Origin: Actinomadura sp. DC4
GTDB taxonomy: Bacteria > Actinomycetota > Actinomycetes > Streptosporangiales > Streptosporangiaceae
Assembly (NCBI RefSeq): GCF_030406325.1
Contig: NZ_JAUEQY010000002.1
Location: 434,001 to 498,000 of the forward strand
Direction of reading: 5' to 3'
Length of the DNA: 64,000 bases
The position numbers and the translations under genes were made by a program. This document shows, in pieces, positions 61,278 through 64,000 of the stretch. The notes under the pieces were generated by a model. That model searched no databases. It worked only from the letters and a program-made list of their open reading frames with translations, and was not told where the DNA came from. Every line of letters begins with the position of its first letter. Positions within the stretch are counted from its first letter, which is position 1.

Positions 61278-62414
61278 ATGACAGAGATGCGGGACGTACC
61301 GCTCGTGGGCGGCCCGGTGGAGTTCCGGGGGGCGCTGGACCTGGAGTGCCGTACGAGGGGCGTCATGCCGCGCCGGCTGCCCGCGTGGACCCGGGAGCAG
61401 TACCCGGACACGTTCATGGACTTCGTCACGATGATGCCCTCCGGCGTACGGCTGGTCTTCCGCACCGAGGCCGACACCCTGGAGCTGGACATCCTCACCG
61501 TCGTACGGCACATCGACGGCGATCCCGAGCCCCATCCGCCCGGGATGGTCGACATCCGGGTGGACGGGAAGGCCGCGGGCCACGCCGAGGTGCCGGTGTC
61601 GAGCGTCCTGCGGCTCCCCCACGTACGCGCCGAGGGCGAGCTCGTCCACGGTCTGCCCGGCACCGTGGAGTTCGCCGGGCTGCCTTCGCACCTGAAGGAG
61701 GTCGAGCTGTGGCTGCCCCAGCAGACCCCCTGTGAGCTGGTCGGACTCCGCGCCAACGCGCCTCTCCTCCGGCCGACGCCCTCGGGCCGCCGACGCTGGG
61801 TGCACTACGGGAGCTCGATCAGCCACTGCGTCGAGGCCGACTCGCCCACCGGCACCTGGCCCGTGATCGCGGCGTCGCGCGCCGGCGTGGAGGTGGTCAA
61901 TCTCGGTTTCGCCGGGAACGCGATGCTCGACCCGTACGTCGCTCGTACGATGCGTGACCTGCCGGCCGACCTGATCAGCGTCAAGACGGGCGCCAACATC
62001 GTCGGCTGGGAGACGTTCAAGCCGCGGACGTTCGGCCCCGCGGTCCACGGCTTCCTCGACACGGTCCGCGACGGGCATCCGGACACGCCGCTGCTCGTGA
62101 TCTCGCCGATCATCCTGCCCCTGGCCGAGGACGTGCCGGACGTCGATCCCGACGTCGACCCGGACGTCGCGGTGGCGCCCAAGCTGCCGCTCACGATGCC
62201 CGTGGTCCGCGAGACGCTGGCCGAGATCGTACGCCTGCGGGCGCGGCACGATCCCCACCTGCACTTCCTCGACGGCCGGGAGCTCTTCGGCGCCGGCGAC
62301 GTCGCGGACCTGCCGGACGGGACGCACCCCAACGCGGCCGGCTACCGGCGCATCGGCGAACGGTTCGCGACCCGGGTGTTCGGCCCGGACGGCGCCTTCC
62401 ATGCCGATATCTGA
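61278..62414 (+). CDS. SGNH/GDSL-family hydrolase
   Basis: A 378-aa hydrolase. An N-terminal beta domain (1-160) precedes the SGNH fold: catalytic Ser in HYGSSISHC, Gly/Asn in GFAGNAMLDP and KTGANIVGW, and Asp/His in LPDGTHPNAAGYRRI. The two-domain plan resembles carbohydrate or lipid esterases. It has no signal peptide. The stop codon lies inside the 34-bp inverted repeat at 62403-62436, which follows directly. Confidence 0.9.
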   Translation: MTEMRDVPLVGGPVEFRGALDLECRTRGVMPRRLPAWTREQYPDTFMDFVTMMPSGVRLVFRTEADTLELDILTVVRHIDGDPEPHPPGMVDIRVDGKAAGHAEVPVSSVLRLPHVRAEGELVHGLPGTVEFAGLPSHLKEVELWLPQQTPCELVGLRANAPLLRPTPSGRRRWVHYGSSISHCVEADSPTGTWPVIAASRAGVEVVNLGFAGNAMLDPYVARTMRDLPADLISVKTGANIVGWETFKPRTFGPAVHGFLDTVRDGHPDTPLLVISPIILPLAEDVPDVDPDVDPDVAVAPKLPLTMPVVRETLAEIVRLRARHDPHLHFLDGRELFGAGDVADLPDGTHPNAAGYRRIGERFATRVFGPDGAFHADI

Positions 62415-62436
62415 CATATCTGTGTCAGATATCGGC
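62403..62436. terminator. Perfect 34-bp inverted repeat
   Basis: Left arm GCCGATATCTGACA, loop TATCTG, right arm TGTCAGATATCGGC: 14 perfect base pairs. It contains the SGNH hydrolase stop codon and ends 45 bases before the adenosine-deaminase-family start. It can serve as a terminator, but the length and A+T content also suit an operator for the downstream gene. Confidence 0.6.
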
Positions 62437-62481
62437 TTATTGGCTCGCTAGGCCGACTTGCCCGCTGTTACTTTCGGGCGC

Positions 62482-63498
62482 ATGACCGCGCTGGATGAGT
62501 TCATCGACGCTCTGCCCAAAGTCGAGCTTCACGTTCACCTGGTCGGTTCGGCCTCACTGCCGACCGTGCTCGAACTGGCCCGCCGGCACACCGGCCACGC
62601 GGTGCCGACCGACGAGGAGGCGCTGCGGAAGTTCTATGAGTTCCGCGACTTCCCGCACTTCGCCGAGATCTACTTCGCGGTCAACGGGCTCGTACGCGAG
62701 CCGGAGGACGTCGCGGCCCTCGTGGTCGGCGCGGCGAACGACCTCGCGGCGCAGAACGTCCGCTACGTCGAGCTCACCGTCACACCGTTCTCCCACGTCG
62801 TCGCCATGGGCATGCCGGTGCGGGCGGTCACCGAGGCGCTCGACATAGCGGCGCGCCAGGTCGCCGACCGGATCCAGGTCGCGTACGTCTTCGACATCCC
62901 CGGAGAGTTCGGCGCCGAGGCGGCGCGCGCCACGATCGACCACGCGCTGAGCCGGCCGCCGGAGAACCTCGTCGGCTTCGGCATCGGCGGCATCGAGCAG
63001 GACCGCGCCGGCCACGAGGAGGCGATCCGGGACGCCTTCCGCGCCGCCAAGGCCGCGGGCCTGCACAGCGTGCCGCACGCGGGCGAGATGAGCGGGCCGG
63101 AGACCATCTGGGAGGCCATCCGCGGCCTCGGTGCCGAACGGATCGGCCACGGCATCCGCTGCGTCGAGGACCCGGAACTGATGGCGTACCTGCGCGAGAC
63201 GCAGATCCCCCTGGAGATCTGCCCGACGTCCAACGTCTGCACCCGGCAGGTGCCCGACATCGCGGCGCACCCGCTGCCGCACCTTCTCGAAGAGGGCCTG
63301 TACGTCACGTTGAACAGCGACGACCCGCCGATGTTCGGGACCACGCTGACCGGGGAGTACCGCACCGTCGGCCACGACCTGGGCTTCGCGCCGGACCGGC
63401 TGGCCGACCTGGCCCGCAACGGCGTACGCGCGTCGTTCCTCCCCGAGGAGCGCAAGACGGCGATCCTCGGGGAGATCGACGCGGTCAGTCCTCGATGA
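62482..63498 (+). CDS. Adenosine deaminase-family aminohydrolase
   Basis: A 338-aa TIM-barrel deaminase: metal ligands H17 and H19 in ELHVHL, a third His and the catalytic Glu in HAGEMSG, a His in RIGHGIRC and Asp in LNSDDPPMF. It deaminates adenosine or a modified adenine such as aminofutalosine; family members cannot be separated reliably by eye. The ATG at 62482 is used because eight upstream residues (from 62458) lack similarity to the family start. The 3' end overlaps the convergent flavoprotein gene by 14 bases. Confidence 0.92.
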   Translation: MTALDEFIDALPKVELHVHLVGSASLPTVLELARRHTGHAVPTDEEALRKFYEFRDFPHFAEIYFAVNGLVREPEDVAALVVGAANDLAAQNVRYVELTVTPFSHVVAMGMPVRAVTEALDIAARQVADRIQVAYVFDIPGEFGAEAARATIDHALSRPPENLVGFGIGGIEQDRAGHEEAIRDAFRAAKAAGLHSVPHAGEMSGPETIWEAIRGLGAERIGHGIRCVEDPELMAYLRETQIPLEICPTSNVCTRQVPDIAAHPLPHLLEEGLYVTLNSDDPPMFGTTLTGEYRTVGHDLGFAPDRLADLARNGVRASFLPEERKTAILGEIDAVSPR

Positions 63499-64000
63499 GG
63501 CCGCTGAGGCGTTCCATCGTCTCGATGTACTCCTCGACCATCTCGTAGATCACCCGCGAGGTCGGTTTCACCTGGTTCATCGTGCCGACGATCTGGCCGA
63601 CCGGGAAGGTCGTCAGGTCGCCGGCGCCCGCACGGTTGATGCGCTTGAGCGCGTCCGAGATCAGCATGAACTGCATGGGCATCGGCAGTGTGCCCGGTGA
63701 CTCCGGTGACTCCCACGCCTCGGTCCACGCGGTCTTCAGCATCCGCGCCGGCTTCCCGGTCCAGGACCGCGAGCGTACGGTGTCGCGCGAGGTCGCGGCG
63801 AGCATCCGGTCGCGGGAGGCCTCGGGGGTGTCGGCCTCCTCGACGGTCAGCCAGATCGAGCCGGTCCACACGCCGTCGGCGCCGAGGGCCAGGCCCGCCG
63901 CCATCTGCCGGCCGCGGCCGATGCCGCCCGCGGCGAGCACCAGGGTGTCCGGGCCGACCGCGTCGACCACCTCCGGGATGAGCACCATCGTGGAGATCTC
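63485..64000 (-). CDS. Nitronate monooxygenase-like flavoprotein (partial, 5' end outside window)
   Basis: The C-terminal 170 or so residues of an NPD/2-nitropropane-dioxygenase-like FMN enzyme. It shows the FMN phosphate-binding segment LVLAAGGIGRGRQMAAGLALGADGV, GSIWLTVEEADTP, RSWTGKPARMLKTAW and a C-terminal PVGQIVGTMNQVKP. The reading frame stays open to the window edge, so the start is beyond 64000. Members oxidise nitronates or reduce enoyl substrates with FMN. Confidence 0.88.
   Translation of the reverse strand, partial: EISTMVLIPEVVDAVGPDTLVLAAGGIGRGRQMAAGLALGADGVWTGSIWLTVEEADTPEASRDRMLAATSRDTVRSRSWTGKPARMLKTAWTEAWESPESPGTLPMPMQFMLISDALKRINRAGAGDLTTFPVGQIVGTMNQVKPTSRVIYEMVEEYIETMERLSGLIED

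Overview
The window is about 70% G+C, uses GTG and TTG starts freely, and is packed with gene pairs that overlap by ATGA or GTGA. It also carries several families that are largely actinobacterial: XRE/DUF5753 with DUF397, DUF6879, DUF6082, DUF6247, SAV_915, F420-dependent luciferase-like enzymes and LutABC. It is most likely a chromosomal piece of a filamentous actinomycete. The frequent CGTACG word would fit Streptosporangiales/Thermomonosporaceae, but that is an inference. I see no rRNA, tRNA, CRISPR array, insertion sequence or replication origin, and no gene-free stretch longer than 300 bases.

Region 1 (49-16738) is a defence island. A type I restriction-modification system (hsdM and hsdS overlapping, hsdR about 3.5 kb away on the same strand) is split by a regulatory cassette. 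That cassette holds a 79-aa protein with a DUF6879 protein, a DUF6082 membrane protein, an RsbW-like ATPase, and an XRE regulator with a truncated DUF397 partner. Next comes a three-gene unit: a RelE-like/UvrD helicase fusion, an OLD-family ATPase-TOPRIM nuclease and an unknown 411-aa protein. This resembles Gabija in content but differs in gene order, fusion and third gene. A strong hairpin and a DUF6247/RelE toxin-antitoxin-like pair close the island.

Region 2 (16867-29068) is one catabolic unit. Eleven leftward genes, mostly translationally coupled, encode a sugar ABC importer, an aldose dehydrogenase, a lactonase-type amidohydrolase, an L-fuconate dehydratase, an SDR, an FAH-fold hydrolase and LutABC. 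Together they can be read as L-fucose to pyruvate plus L-lactate, with the lactate then oxidised by LutABC. A divergent FadR/GntR regulator and a sugar mutarotase complete the unit, and a perfect GntR-type operator lies between the two arms.

Region 3 (29014-50581) is mixed metabolism. It holds a possible cysteine-peptidase-like protein, a phosphotriesterase-family enzyme, SDRs, an F420 enzyme, a cysteine-free HesB-fold protein, a lysA-like decarboxylase behind two small coupled genes, a Clp_N/HTH protein coupled to a serine hydrolase, LysR/MFS, an orphan MCE protein, a GNAT plus N-acylamino-acid-racemase-like pair, and a cupin with a LysR regulator. It also has a two-gene cassette of a 34-aa Pro-rich peptide and a protein-isoaspartate-methyltransferase homologue, which is a candidate RiPP locus. 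A frameshifted HTH regulator follows, then a VOC protein, an aldo/keto reductase and a TetR regulator.

Region 4 (50568-58427) is an acyl-CoA catabolic cluster. It comprises an enoyl-CoA hydratase divergent from an acyl-CoA synthetase, DUF35, two thiolase-like proteins and a second acyl-CoA synthetase, with a MarR regulator downstream. Two similar KstR-like 22-bp sites lie in the divergent promoter. Region 5 (58539-64000) holds a coupled ArsR/SRPBCC operon, a small membrane protein, a DJ-1/PfpI protein, an SGNH hydrolase, an adenosine-deaminase-family enzyme separated from it by a perfect 34-bp inverted repeat, and the 3' part of a nitronate-monooxygenase-like gene that leaves the window.
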